Positions 1-11,785 are shown, counted from the first letter of the stretch. The stretch is DNA of 64,000 nucleotides from Galerina marginata (GCA_023014335.1 JAECYW010000026.1:646001-710000), one strand, 5' to 3'. The notes: generated from the sequence alone by a model not told the origin. Made by a program: numbers and translations.

Positions 1-176
1 CTCATCGAATAAAATGCGTGGTTCTGTGAGCGATGTCGAAAGGCGCGGCACACCAATGCACAGTCACAAAATTGGGATATCTTGCGTTCTGCTTCCTGAG
101 GGTCGAGAAGGGCGTCAATGATCTCGTCGATGAGCTCCTGCGAGAGTTTCAAAAATGGGGCAACGTCTGAAGACAT
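1..176 (-). CDS. F-box protein, N-terminal part (cut by window edge)
   Basis: Reading the minus strand from the ATG at 174-176, the frame stays open to the left edge (about 58 residues). It contains an F-box-like start: a Leu-rich helix LSQELIDEIIDALLD, then a spacer and CALVCRAFRHRSQ. This matches the agaric F-box layout of a hydrophobic LPxELxxxI helix followed by an ALVCRxW/F helix. F-box proteins normally bind Skp1 and bring substrates to an SCF ubiquitin ligase. The substrate-binding part lies outside the window. It differs in sequence from the array family at 6.8-29.8 kb. The start is supported by the position of the F-box within the first 15 residues. Confidence 0.6.
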   Translation of the reverse strand, partial: MSSDVAPFLKLSQELIDEIIDALLDPQEAERKISQFCDCALVCRAFRHRSQNHAFYSM

Positions 177-631
177 TGCGTGGAAGAGCCGTCGTGATAG
201 TTGGGCTAAAGATTTGGAGATCAGGAAAACTCGAGGCTGTGGTCACGGGGTGCTTGACGGCCTGAACCAGTTATTGCTTGCCTCTATGACTATAACTTAC
301 CAGTCATTTCAAGATCGCAGTTATGCCTGTGTCATGTCCAATTCAACATGCGAAGGCTTTATTATAGCTAGCCGTCCGACTATTGTATCGACCTCGCAAT
401 TGCAAAACACTAGTATAAGGTATGAATGATTCAGAAGTATTATACTCTGCAGTCTTAAGCTAATAAGATATGATATAGGTTACTGATGATATAGAAAGAA
501 AGAAAGAAACTCGTTGAATTATCGACAATAAGCCTGACAAGCGACTATAAAAGAAAGCAGAAAACGAGGCCAAAACCTAACCACCAACGAAAACCTGTAT
601 GCACGACCACGACCGCGACACCCCCAGCCCC
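177..631. other. Intergenic, no gene supported
   Basis: This lies between the divergent upstream side of the F-box gene and the 3' end of the next minus-strand gene. The one plus-strand open frame here (118-429) is antisense to the F-box start and has no recognisable features. AT-rich stretches occur near 420-560. Confidence 0.5.
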
Positions 632-2094
632 CTATTCCTTCGCCAGCGCCCTCCACACCTTCCTCTCCGCCCCCGCAATCATCCACGCCATCATCCCCAG
701 AGTGATGGGGATGCCCAAGCCCTTCAGCCCGACCTCCAGCATCCCGTGCACACCCGCGCAGTCCTTGTCTTTCATGAGCAGCAGCTCGGCCGGGCGCAGG
801 CCGAGCTCGAAGAGCACCGGGAGGTCGGCGGGGACGTATCCTATTGCGGTGAAGAAGGCGAGGACGCGCTTGAATTGGGCGCTGTCATTGTGGTGGTAGA
901 GGAGGTTTTGGGCGAGGGTTTGGGTTGGGCTCTCTTTGGGGTCTGACTCGGCTCGGACACGTTGGCGTTTTGCGGGTTTCGGATTGAGCTTGATCGCGAC
1001 GGCCTCCTCGGGCTGGTCGTCGTCATCCTTCTCAGCGCGTCGACGCTTCGGGTGTTTTGGGGCGGGTGTGGGCGCCGGAGAGGAGGGAGGGGAGGGTAAG
1101 GCAACTTTGACGGTCTTTTTTGAAGCGGGTTTCTGGGAGGACGTGGGCTTTGATCTCGAGCGGAGAGTCATCTGCGCATACCTCAGGTGTAAAGAGTCCA
1201 TCGCAATGCAGAGAAAAGAAGAGAAACATACCACGGGTGGATCAGCCTCCTGTTCGTCATCTTTGCCGTCTTCACCTGAGCCCGAGCTCGAGCTGGATCC
1301 AGAGCCAGAGTCCGACTCTGAGTCGTTGGCATTTTCGTCGGCCTCCTTGGGTGTTTGGACCTGATGGGACTGGTCAGCAAAGACGATGCAGCGAGGAGTT
1401 GGGAGACAGGGTACCTTCAAAGAAGCTCTGCCCCTGCCCCTTTTCCGAGTAGGAGACGTTTTAACAATGATGCTCCTCGAGGCTACGTCGTCGTCCGCGT
1501 CGGCGTTTGGCTCCTTGGTAGTTTTCTACACATGATAGAAATGTAAACATTCAAAAGAAACTGCACGAGAAATGCTTATTTACCGATTTGCGTCCCTTCT
1601 TTTCTTGCTTGGTAGGTGCGGCTTCCGTTGTACTAGCCAAATCCCACTGCGTCGTCTTCAGCTGTAGTTGAAAACCCGAATAAGCACTCCCAGCTTGACC
1701 AACACATGTACTAGAAAGAAATCTTACCCATCTTTTAATTTCAGCATAAAGCGGACTCGCCCTGCGGATCTTCGCGTCGTCCTTCAGGTCGTCCTGTTTG
1801 CCACCATAGCAGTTCCCGTCGATCTTGCTGATGGCATGCGCATTGCTGCTGAACGCTTTGGCCAAGTGGTTCAGACTCAGGTGCTTCGTGCCGACCTTCG
1901 CGATGATGTACCGGATCGGGCACGGGCTTCGCGGTTTTGCATCCTGGTCTCCTCGCTGTCGGGGAAGGAATTGGTTTGAAACGAGTTAGGAGAGGAGTAA
2001 GAGCTGCTTACACGAACAGATTATGACGCTTCGCGTCGGAGGGGATAGGCGTAGTTATAATGTCGTATAAAATGCTCCATCTTTTGTCGTCCAT
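632..2094 (-). CDS. Hypothetical basic/acidic, probably nuclear protein (multi-exon)
   Basis: I do not recognise the family. The model starts at the ATG at 2092-2094 (MDDKRWSILYDII...). It has an exon at about 1735-1930 (RYIIAKVGTKHLSLNHLAKAF, then KIDGNCYGGKQDDLKDDAKIRR), small exons at about 1590-1675 and 1412-1510, an acidic Ser/Glu/Asp exon (about 1231-1361) and a final exon to the stop at 632. Introns are short with GT-AG ends. The N-terminal 100 residues look folded. The middle has Lys/Arg-rich stretches typical of nuclear localisation signals (KRRRAEKD, KPAKRQRVR) and long Pro/Ser tracts. The last 80 residues are hydrophobic and helical (ALAFFTAIGYVP, ELGLRPAELLLM). Exon joins were inferred by eye. 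The two ends are firmer than the middle. Confidence 0.55.
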
Positions 2095-3685
2095 GTCGTT
2101 CGATAGCGGAAAAGTTGGGAAGGGGTAAAAAAACAAGAAGTCCTCATCTCTTGGGCTTTATAATTTTTCAACGTATTTGTCATTACTCTCGTGTTCCGAA
2201 CCGAAAGATCTCCAAGTAATTTAGAGTCCACCAGGGAGGCGCTTCGAAAGCTTAAAGCCCTGAATTTCGTTAGTGCCGGGTAGCCGTAGAGCGAATCAAT
2301 TGAGCAAGGTCCTTGGGCAAAAGATTACCCCAACCAAACGGATCATAGCAAGGGATTCCGCGCAGGGTCAACACGACGGCAAAGGGTATTTCGTGGTCAT
2401 TGTCATGGAAATTTCGCATTTCGGGTCGACTAGAATGTGTACTTTTCAGGATCGATATAGGTTTAAACGGCTCTGAGGAGAACTCCACTTAAGCCTACAA
2501 GGTCGGAAGAACCGGACGAACCGGAAAGTTGTTCAGCCAACAAAGGCGCCAAGAAAAACGGAGGCGCACCAAGAGGTGGACGAAATATCGCAAGTGTCCA
2601 ATATACATATTTAACGCCCTAGCCTCATTTTCCGAAATGCAGGCTCGAAAAACCGGAAGACCCTGCAAGGTACGAGAGTTCAGCGAATGGAAGGGGCAAG
2701 AATAACCTAAACCATACTGAGGCATCGAACTGGTCATCGATATGGGGGTAATAGCCTTTCGGAGAAGATCTTCTGAACGTGAACAGTCAGTCGAAGTCGC
2801 TGGAGCAAAATATCCCGCTTACTAGTGCCTCGAATGTTGTACCTCCAAGAAGGTCGCTCGCGTTGCAAGCCGAGGTTCTTGCCATTAGGAAGCCCCTAAA
2901 GGCGAAAGAAAGGAGAGATTGACAATTAGTTGAGAAAACAGGTAGGAAATTGCGAGTGCCATGCAATGAAAGAAAGGGAAGATAAGGACACAACTCCGAA
3001 TGTTCGAGCGAAATCTGAAAATGAGAAACCTTAATTCAATTTAGAAAACCGATCAAAAACATTAAGGGAATAAACTCGTGACATGGAAGGAAAGCCTATC
3101 ACTACGAGGGTAGGGTAGGCGGAGCGAACAGGAGTGTAGGTCAGAGGTCGGAGTGGGAGTGTAGTTGAATGTGTAAGAGGAACGAGGAAGGAAGTGAATA
3201 AGTAAAGTAGCCACAACAGATTGTCCGTTCTATCCAAAACGACAAATAAGCAGTGGGGCGAGAAAAGAGTTTGTGCGTTTGTTTGAGGCTCGGGCTGGGA
3301 TGGGATGGGGATGAGTTTGCGCAAAATCGTACAATAGTGTTCCGGTATGTATGCAAAATAGTCGGGAGAAATGGCGGTCGCTGATGCCACTGATCCATGG
3401 TGGTCTGAAGGGTCAATGAGTCGGAGTCGGTATAGCAGATGCACAGAGTCGAGATGAACGAATTCATCCAGAGGCATCGCCGTTAGGAGGAGGCAATGGT
3501 GTTGGTATGCGACGGGGAAATTAGGACGATCAGCAGGGCAGGGCAGTCTAAAATAATCCGTGGGATAGATGGGAAGAAGTCGACAACATAAATTAAAATA
3601 GCAGATGGAAGGCAGCCTTGTCGACTTGAATATAAGGCTCGCGGGTCCGAGAGAGCCTAATACTCAAAGTCGTGGTCGTAGCCCA
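2095..3685. other. Intergenic, no gene supported
   Basis: About 1.6 kb between two minus-strand genes. The longest open frame (3031-3477, minus, 148 codons) lies just 3' of the diacylglycerol kinase gene. Its residue make-up looks like read-through of UTR, with no domain. Smaller frames at 2495-2737 and 2787-2993 are likewise featureless. No tRNA or repeat was recognised. Confidence 0.45.
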
Positions 3686-5219
3686 TCATGATGACAGCCA
3701 CGACGCAGCCATGCCGAGCAGCTTGAAGAATCCGAGTATGCACCCGCCAGAGATGATGGGCAGTGTAAGGTTGTCGTCGAGGGACCCGAGATCTGGGGAT
3801 GAAACGAGATAAGAAAAGATTGTTAGATGAAGCAGAGCAGAAAGAGGATAAATATACCTAGGGCTTCTGCGATACCACTGACGAGGCCGGCGAAGATGGA
3901 AATTACGAGCAGCCCAAGAGGGCCGCCACCACCGGCTGCGATGGGTGTTTGTGTTGCATAATCTAAGGGGAGCGAATATCGTCAGAAAGTGTCAAGAAGG
4001 AATAAAAATCAAAACGAACCCAATTGCCTCACTCCACCGTCCCAGGCCCATGAGATGTCTCTTCCCCCAGCGCGCATCGGCGCTACGTATCCCCAGAAAC
4101 CGAGGGCAATACAGGTGCCCGTGACAGCAGCCGCAGCGAACCCAGCCAAGGACTTGCGTGGTGCAAGAGGCAGACGGAGGATCGGTAGTCGGGCCGGAAG
4201 TTTTCGTGTTTGGGAGCCATACAGACGGCCAAAGGTGGATGCCGCTGTATCTGCCCAGGAGAGGCTAGAGAGATGTCAGTACGTGAAGATGTGCAGCACG
4301 AGATAGACCAGGCAGCGTACATGAGGATGGCTACGGTGGCCACGTCTTGGGGGTACAGTGATAGCACGAAGTTGACACCTAGGATGTACCACACGACACC
4401 GTTTACAGAATCCTGGAAAAACAACGGACGTTGAACATGACGCAGGTCCGGGGATGTGGGGAAAATTAAACGTACCCGTTCGCTTTCGCGCATGAGAAAC
4501 CCGAGGAACCTCTCGTACGTCCGGGCGAAACTCCGTGACTTGAACCTGAGTAGGTCGGCAGGAATGATGATGGCGAGAGCCATCCAGAGGACGAGTACAA
4601 TAGTGCGCACATCGCCTTCAGAGACGTATAGGTACAGGGTGAAGAAACCTAAAGAAAGGTGGCACAGAATAAGCGATAGCATTTTTAGAAAAGGGCTGCG
4701 AGACCGACCTATCGAGCTGTGCAGCACCTTGCGAGGAATCTCCAGGTCGGGTTTCGGTTTCGCAGCCGGTCTTGCGTGTCCATTGCCATTCAAGCTGCCA
4801 TTCGCCGACTCAGCCGCACTCTTCGCAGCTTGCGCGTTCTTCACGGCTTCCTGGCCGAGGGCATACAGCACCTTCTCGACCTGCCGCTCCTCGCCGTCCC
4901 CGTCCAGCTCTTCCTCCTCCGGTACAGGCAGTTCCATGTCGCTCGACTCAAGGTGGCCCAGCCCCTCTAGGCGCTTGATGACTTTCCGTGTGATATCCCG
5001 AACGCCTTTGGGGTTCTCGGCCGATAATGGCGCCGGGTGGAAGGAGATGATGGGCGAGGGAGAACGTTTGCTCGTCGCTGACGAGACTGGGGAAGCCCTG
5101 TTTGTAGGCGCCGTCCTCGTGAGCGATGGAGAGCGGGCAGAACGGGAGCGGCGGCGGGCAGGACGTGGTGAGGGGTCGTGTGCGTTAGATGTGGCAGTGT
5201 CGCGCTCAATCGAGGGCAT
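3686..5219 (-). CDS. DGK1: CTP-dependent diacylglycerol kinase (DGK1 family)
   Basis: DGK1 enzymes of the ER/nuclear membrane phosphorylate diacylglycerol to phosphatidate using CTP, opposing lipin-type phosphatases. Family hallmarks are visible. EIPRKVLHSS at about 4695-4730 is followed after an intron by GFFTLYLYVSEGD. The helix LLRFKSRSFARTYERFLG precedes LMRESER. NGVVWYILGVNFVLSLYPQDVA is followed after an intron by SWADTAASTFGRLYGS, with RKSLAGF downstream. These match the conserved CTP-transferase core, including its Asp (SWADT) and Arg/Lys positions. Several hydrophobic membrane segments follow and the protein ends KLLGMAASWLSS. The N-terminus is a disordered Ser/Arg/Pro extension of about 150 residues. 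I use the ATG at 5217-5219; an in-frame ATG at 5286-5288 would add 23 residues. There are at least six exons with introns near 4640-4710, 4415-4480, 4265-4320, 3960-4020 and 3790-3860. Confidence 0.9.
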
Positions 5220-5288
5220 GTTTTTGGTAGATTTTTCTCTTGCAAGTCGTGGTCGTTGTCGTTGCGGGGGTCGTAAAACAGTGAGCAA

Positions 5289-6845
5289 GTCGTGCTGGTC
5301 GTTGACCGCGACGGTGATGAGGGCACTTGTGAAGGTGAAAAACGGGGTTTCAAAATTCTACTCTCTTGGCAAATCACGGTTTGTTGATTCAGGGGTTTTT
5401 GTTTGTTTGTGCGTCTTTACCCTTGCGAACCAAGCAATGGAAGGCAATCAAAGAAAGCCTTCTCTGCAAGTCTGCCAACCTCAAATCGACTCTTTTGCTA
5501 TCGCTTCCTCAAACATATGACTCGAAAGGACGCCCAAATTATACCTTGGAAGAACTTCTGGCTATACGCCTCTACACGCCAAAAAACTCACAAAAGGTCA
5601 CCAATCACGTGTAAATGATGTCGAATTGCGTCGTTCAATAGGGATCGAGGAGCGAATTACTCGTTGGACCCCACTTCGCCCCAACATGAGGCGTCGGGCC
5701 CGGAAGCGAAAATCAAAGGAGTAATGTGCATTTCTTTATGCTCAAAACGAATGTTGCCTCATCCTATCTCACATTGATAGTTCTTGTGGGGACCGGCTTA
5801 CTCCAAAACTTGTCTGAGAGAAACTCAAAGGGTATCGGATACTTCGAATTGTCTCCAACCACAGGAAAAAATCACTCCGTCGTCGATTTTCACTGCTTTG
5901 AATTGTGGGGCTATGATGCTGTTTCTGTTCTGCCTCGTTCCGCCCCTCAACTGAAGTCTCCCAGTTCGGAAAGCTGTAGACTGCCCAATTCACTCTGGTC
6001 CTAAGTTCGGCATAATCTGTGTTCTTACCTCGTTTGCCCGTGCCGTCTCTATAAAAATGGGGCTCTTATTAGCTGCAGTTCTGCACCTTAACGGAAATCT
6101 CAAGGTGCTCCGAGTTTGTCCTGGAAATTTGTGAACGGTAAACATACATTTGCGGAAATACCTACCTTGCTTTACCCACTCTGGTTCTGAGCTTGCCTTA
6201 TGCGAGGCTTACAGCGCGTTCTACCGCGGGCTCTTTATGGACACGATCCTGCCATGGGAGAAAGAGGTTATAATACTTAGACCACAGGGACCCCTTGATA
6301 ACACTCGCCCTGCTGCCTTGCCGCCAGGTCGATCTGCTTTCTTCTCAGACAGTTATATAAACTCTAAAAAAAAATTTTGACTTTACTATTTTGTGCGAAG
6401 GAACGATGTTTCGTAGCCGCGTTCCGGTTTGTCGCATCCTATCAGTTAAGAGGGTGTTCAAATGGCACAATCGTATAACAGATACGACGAATTCACAGCA
6501 GTTTTTTCATACACCCCCGGTATGGCATTTTGTTCGAACCCCATTGATAGGAGCCGACGCTTCATATCTGATATAAAACACGACGGTATTGGGGAAACCG
6601 TTACTCGTATAAAGGAAGTCATCTAAGTCCCTTGCTTAATGTACAGCTCAAGTTGAAGACGCAAATGAGGATGTTGAGTGTGATTCCAATTACGCTACTA
6701 GAATGATACCAACGGGTTTTCCAAGGAGCTGGCCTAAAATATATAGTAGAATAAAAATTGCGTATCAACCTTGACGGCCAGACGAACACTTTTCCTATTC
6801 TGATAAGAATGACTGTGACTTCAAATTTCGACTGCCCCGCCAAAG
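5289..6845. other. Intergenic, no gene supported
   Basis: About 1.5 kb upstream of the DGK1 gene and 3' of the first F-box array gene. Only short open frames occur (60-92 codons), with no domain or plausible splicing pattern. No repeat or tRNA fold was recognised. Confidence 0.45.
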
Positions 6846-7943
6846 TCAGTCATCCTCGGCGCGGTCTGCCTCATCGAGAAACTCAGTTCGCCCATTCTCA
6901 GCAACACTTCGAGGAATCACGATGGGCAGTTCAACGCCACGCAGCCACCTGTGGCAGCCGCGAGTCACATGAAACTTGCCACCGACGTCCACTCGCCGCA
7001 GAGTTCGACACTTGAAAAAGAGTTCAACGACGCGTTGTGGATGATTGAGCATGGAATTTAGGTTGCGATTTGATTCGAGGACCAGAAGAACTCGGAGGGA
7101 AGGAAGATTGGAGATAAAGCTCCAGTCCTAGAGGACATGAAGGTGATGTCAATTAAGAATACTTAAAAGAGAAAAAACAACCCTTCGTACCTGTTCATGC
7201 ATCTTCTGAATCTCCAAAAACCGCAGCGACTTTAGGGATAGGTTGGGCAATGCACGAAAGGTGTTGAAAGTCTCTGCGTTATCTACCCAGAAAGACAACG
7301 AGCGCAGGTTGTCCAGCTGGTCTGACATGCTGCTGGTCACGGCTGGCAACCTATCCAGTTCATCGTATAGGTAGTCCCATTCAAAACGAACGACCTTACG
7401 ACCCGGCAGAACAGCGCTGGCAGCGTAGATTGACCCACGAAGGACCTTCAAATCTGGGAACGCCAACGGGGAAAGCGGCCACGCTTCAAGAAGGCCAAAT
7501 ATATAATCGCTGATATGCACAAAGTCCGGATGTTCCTGCATAAGATCCTTCTTGAAAAGGCGGCTGGCAGCGTAATAGCACACTTCGAGGGATTCGAGGC
7601 GAAATTGGCGTTTAGGACATGGGGTGAGGTGTAGGTATCTGAGGTTGACGATATTCTGCAACCAGCCCTCCAGAGGCTCGAAGTCTTTGCTTAAACGAAC
7701 GTGAAATAAGGAACCAGTGAACGACGTGACGAAGCTTGCAAGGCATGGATTGTCCAGCATGGTTCTTGAAAATCGGAAGATGTCAGGGTGATAGCGAATG
7801 CGGACTCTGGAATAGAGAAGTCGGTTGGCATGAGGGTTCAGGGAGCGACAGGTTATGGAGAGCGCGTAAAGTAGTTTCTTGTCATCACGTATGTGATCGA
7901 GGATGGCCTGGACGAGCTCTGGAGGCAGGTCGAGTAGTGGCAT
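6846..7943 (-). CDS. F-box family paralogue, array copy 1
   Basis: Two exons (7943-7191 and 7127-6846; 63-bp phase-0 intron) give 344 residues. The F-box-like N-terminus starts MPLLDLPPELVQAILDHI and runs to SITCRSL...LLYSRVRI. It is followed by Leu-rich segments typical of solenoid-like substrate domains: GWLQNIVNLRYLHL, FPDLKVLRGSIYAA, LPGRKVVRFEWDY, LDNLRSLSFW and KSLRFLEIQKMHEQ. The intron falls right after this last block. Exon 2 carries the family-specific C-terminus: DWSFISNLPSLRVLLVLES, RRVDVGG, CHRWLRGVELPIVIP and AENGRTEFLDE. The inferred role is an SCF-type substrate adaptor. This is the most distant and most downstream copy of the minus-strand array. Confidence 0.8.
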
Positions 7944-8278
7944 GGTGGCAAGAAGAAAACCGGCGCGTGTGCCAAAATTAGACCTAAAAAGCCCTAACTA
8001 AAGCCGAATGCCAAAAGGGGCAGTCTCCTAAAGCGAGCGACTTGAAGCCATCGTTTGTTCGACATGGGCGAGTCGAAAATTTCTTGTTCTACCCGTTGCG
8101 CCATTCAAAGATCGTCGCCGAAGTCGATGGTCCATCGATGGAACCAGCGGAACCACGATGTCACAGTATTAATGCGTCAATAATGCCGTCAGTGGCGCGA
8201 TGTGGCCGCAAGTTGCCAACAATTCAATACCGTCCCACAAAAGACAGGTCCTACGTCGCCAAAACTTCAATACTTACC

Positions 8279-8620
8279 ATGCCTACAGACAACCCAAAAG
8301 ACAAGTTAGGCCACGAAATCTCAGTTGGATACCACGTTTATACAAAATTCCGTGGTGGAAAACGTGAAGGCGAGGTACGCACTTGTATATCTTTCAATCC
8401 AAATTTGAGACATTCCCTCTAACGCTCACCAGGTCGAAGAAATAGTAAAAACTACTGAAGAAGCAGAGAAAGCTGGTGTGAAAAATCCGCCCAAGGTATC
8501 TTGGAATTGATGAGGAGTGGCAATCGGCTACTAAGTTGTTCCTAGATATTATTCAAGGACCAGCATGGACACCAAGTAGCGCACAATCCCGGGACGCTGG
8601 AGGACTTCGATAAGGAGTGA
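8279..8620 (+). CDS. Small Tudor-like (HVA1 / hypervirulence-associated type) protein
   Basis: Three exons (8279-8374, 8433-8495, 8546-8620) with GT-AG introns of 58 and 50 bp. They join in frame to a 77-residue protein. It reads MPTDNPKDKLGHEISVGYHV, then YTKFRGGKREGEVEEIV, TTEEAEKAGVKNPPK, and KDQHGHQVAHNPGTLEDFDKE. The order of GGKREGxVEEI, KNPPKxxFxDQHGHxVAHNPGTL is the fungal HVA1-type Tudor domain (DUF2945). That family is small, cytosolic or nuclear, and of poorly known molecular function. It is the only plus-strand gene inside the first part of the F-box array, between copies 1 and 2. The upstream in-frame ATG at 8042 is unlikely because the domain starts within a few residues of 8279. 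Confidence 0.85.
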
Positions 8621-8865
8621 TGGCGTAGAAGGATGGTCGAGACGTGTCCGATGGAAATAAGAGGTCATAGTACAAATTAATGCAGCAAGAATACCGTGTC
8701 GTTCATACAAAGCTGAAGAAACTGAATTCACTGCCTTTTTCGCCTTCAAAACTTCTCAGGTAATGGCACAGATTGAATTGAGAGACAATTCACAAAATCT
8801 GCTGTCGCCTTGATTTCCTTTGATTATTTATCTAGAGGGATCTCGATGGACGTCGATTGACACCA

Positions 8866-9998
8866 TTACGAAGAAAAAACATTACCTTTCAGCCTACTCG
8901 AGTAGTCATCCAAGTTATCCAGAAATTCCATCCGTCCTCTTTCAGCGATGCGCAGGGGAACGGATTTGGGCAGCGCTTCACCCCGCACCCATCGAGAACA
9001 AGTACGCTTTTTGCGGCGTCTCGTTCCACTGACGTCGACACGTTGGAGGGTTGAACATCCCGAGAAGAGCTCAACGATGCGGGTTGGTTGATCGAGGACG
9101 TCCATGAACACGCCGGGAGGCTCCACGACGAAGAGAACCCTCAGGTTGGGAAGAGTGGGTATCGATACCCAGTCCTGAACAAAACGACAGTATTAAGTGG
9201 AGAGGAAAGTCGACAAACGACACGAACCTGCGGGTACATTATCTGGATCTCCAAAAAGCGAAGTGAACGCAGATAGACGCTAGGCTGGATGTAAATTGGA
9301 TGAATGCCCACACCGGTACCATGTGCTCTGTAAGTCAGAGAACGGAGGCCGTTAAGTTGGTCCGAAATCTCATTGAGGTGATTTACTGTGACCCGCGCTG
9401 GCTCGTCCTGAGCATAATTCCACTCGAAACGCGCTACACGGTTACCAGGTAGGAGCTCCCTTGCGGCATTTATATTTCCGCAAAGCACCTTCAGTTTTGG
9501 GAACGCTAATAGAGGCAGGGTCTTTCCGAGGTGTCGGATCGTACCTGTACTGAGAAAGACGAGATCCGTTTGGTCCTTGAGGAAGCTCACGAGGGGTGCC
9601 ACACCATCTGGACAACTAACTTCTAGGGAAGTGAGGCGGAAAGGAACTTTGGGAAAGGGCTCGCAGGCATCAGTCCATGGCGTCGTGATATGTAGCGATT
9701 TAAGATTGACGATATTCTGCAACCAGCCTTCATGTGGTGGCCGTACAGATTTTGAGGGTAACAAGGGTCCGGTGAAAGAAGTCACATAGCGGGCGAGACA
9801 AGGATCGTTCAACATGATTTCAGCGAAAGGGAAAAGTTGCGAGTTGTCCCGTATGCGTATGTTGGAGTACAGAAAGGGGCGGACTTCTTCATGCAGAGCA
9901 TGGCAAGTCAGAGAGACGCTTTTGAGAAGTGTCCTGTAACTGCGTATGTTGTCGAGGATAGCCTCGATAACCGGGGACGGTAGGTCTAGTAGCGGCAT
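8866..9998 (-). CDS. F-box family paralogue, array copy 2
   Basis: Exons 9998-9228 and 9174-8866, joined by a 53-bp phase-0 intron, give 359 residues. The start ATG at 9998 gives MPLLDLPSPVIEAILDNI, matching the other copies. An upstream in-frame ATG at 10031 adds only 11 residues. The family blocks are present: SLTCHAL...FLYSNIRI, GWLQNIVNLKSLHI, FPKLKVLCGNINAA, LPGNRVARFEWNYAQ, LNGLRSLTY and RSLRFLEIQIMYPQ. After the intron come DWVSIPTLPNLRVLFVVEP, LQRVDVSG, CSRWVRGEALPKSVPL and AERGRMEFLDNL. The C-terminus runs about 13 residues longer than most copies. Inferred to be a Skp1-binding substrate adaptor. No disabling change was seen. Confidence 0.8.
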
Positions 9999-10285
9999 CG
10001 CGATAGGCAGTGGTGGGAGAGAGCAAGCCATATGCTAGAAAGCTTAAATTAGACTTGTCAAAGGAGTCAAATCGGAAGATCAGCCGTTGTTTTCCCATAC
10101 TTTCCTGGTGGGCGGCGGGATAAAATCGATGTCCTGTGATTCGAAAAATTAAAGATAATTCTGTTTTATCTCTTGGAATTTAAGTATGCCGTTAACGCTG
10201 TCCTTCTGGTCCCTGTCTGCAGAAAAGGATAGGTTTTCCCTAAATTCTAATAGTAAACACCCAGTCAGCAAACTACAGCAATTCA

Positions 10286-11427
10286 TCAGCCACGTTCGTC
10301 GCAATCAAAGTCATCGAGAAATTCCATCCGACCCTGCTCAGCAATATGCAATGGGATAGAGATTGGCACGGCTTTATCTCGCACCCATCGAGAACAGGGA
10401 AGCGCTTTGTCCTGCCTCCCTACATCGACACGCTGGAGCGTTGCGCATTTTGAGAACAGCTCGCTGATAAGGGCCGGTTGGTTGACCATGCTCATGAATA
10501 CACCGAATGGTTCAAGGACGAGGAAAACGCGTAGATTAGGGAAAGAAGAAGTGATTTCCCAATCCTGAATGACGTGATGGTGGTTAGCAGATTGAAGGAG
10601 CAAGAGGAAGAGATAAAAAGAAGCGAAGGAGGAAAGGAATTGCGAACCTGTGGATACATTATTTCGATCTCCAAAAAGCGGAGGGAACGCAGATTGACAG
10701 TTGACATGATGTACAGTGGATGGATTCCTACACTGCTACTTTCCGTTGAGTAGGATAGGGAACGGAGATTGCTCAGTTCGCCTGAGATGTGGTTGAGAAG
10801 GTTGACTGAAACACGGATTGGTTCGTCTTGTGTGTACTTCCAGTCGAGACGTGCCACGCGGCGGCCAGGCAGAATTGCTCTCGCGGCGTTTATATTGCCA
10901 CGAAGCACCTTCAAGTTGGGGCACGCCAAAGGGGAAAGTGGTTTGTAGGCGAGATCGGGAATGGAACCAACGCTGATGGATTCGAGATTTGTCTGATCCT
11001 CGAGGAAGCTTTCTATGAAAACCAGGCCGTTGTAGCAATTCACTTCGAGGGAGGTAAGACGGAAGGGGACTTTGGGAAAAGGCTGGCGGTTATCATGTCC
11101 TTTCGTGAGGTGAAGCGATTTGAGATTGACGAGGTTCTGTAACCAGCCATCGGGTGGTTGCTGTACTCTTGCAGATTTAGCAGGGATCATTGGACCAACA
11201 AAAGAGGTCACGAGGCTGGCAAGATGACTATTATTTAACATCTTTTCGGCAAAAGCAGCAAGACTCGAGTAGTCCTGTATGTGAATGTTTGAATACAGCT
11301 GCGGGCTGACCAGGTCACGTAGGGCGTGGCAGGTGAAGGAAACGGCGAAGAGTAGGTTCCTGTCGTTGCGGGTGTCATCCAGAATGGCGAAAATGAGCTC
11401 AAGCGGTAGATCTAGTAAGGATATCAT
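10286..11427 (-). CDS. F-box family paralogue, array copy 3
   Basis: Exons 11427-10648 and 10564-10286 (83-bp phase-0 intron, the longest in the family) give 352 residues. I chose the ATG at 11427 (MISLLDLPLELIFAILDD) because it aligns with the MPLLDLP start of the other copies. The frame is open to an ATG at 11451. The Leu-rich middle contains GWLQNLVNLKSLHL, CPNLKVLRGNINAA, LPGRRVARLDWKYTQ and LSNLRSLSY. The second exon carries DWEITSSFPNLRVFLVLEP, LQRVDVGR, CSRWVRDKAVPISIPL and AEQGRMEFLDDFD. It is most like copy 2 over the whole length. Intact. Confidence 0.8.
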
Positions 11428-11719
11428 GATAGATGATGTGGGAGAGAACAAGCCTAAATTAAATAATGTAATGGTCAGAGCACGAAGATCAAATCGATCA
11501 CTTGGCTAAAAATAGAATTCACTGCCAAAAATGGGCGGAGCTTTGACTCCAGAGGCTGGTTTCGAGAGCAAAGGGAGAAAGGATAAATATTGAGTGAACA
11601 ACAATTCAAGACGACTCCAGGTTTCTGACCCTAGAACATTGAACAAGAGAATGAGATCACTTTCAACTTTAGAGGTGAAAATGGCCAGGGCCCAGCACAA
11701 TCACGAAAGAAAAAAATGG

Positions 11720-11785
11720 CAACTTCGTCGTAATCCCAGTGATTAAGAAATTCTATCCGATCCTGCTTAGCGATCGAGGGTTGCT
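11720..11785 (-). pseudogene. Relic of an F-box paralogue C-terminus
   Basis: On the minus strand this stretch reads SIAKQDRIEFLNHWD, plainly the degenerate AExGRMEFLDDxD ending of the array family. The upstream sequence to about 12060 has no matching open frame. I take it as the last trace of a copy that once lay between copies 3 and 4. The rest of 11428-12157 holds nothing else I can name. Confidence 0.5.

Noticed and set aside
3031..3477. 148-codon minus-strand frame 3' of DGK1
   Set aside because: No recognisable features; composition fits a read-through of non-coding sequence.
4456..5520. 354-codon plus-strand open frame
   Set aside because: It is antisense to the DGK1 gene, whose minus-strand exons have clear family motifs. 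Ser/Arg/Pro-rich antisense frames are expected there.
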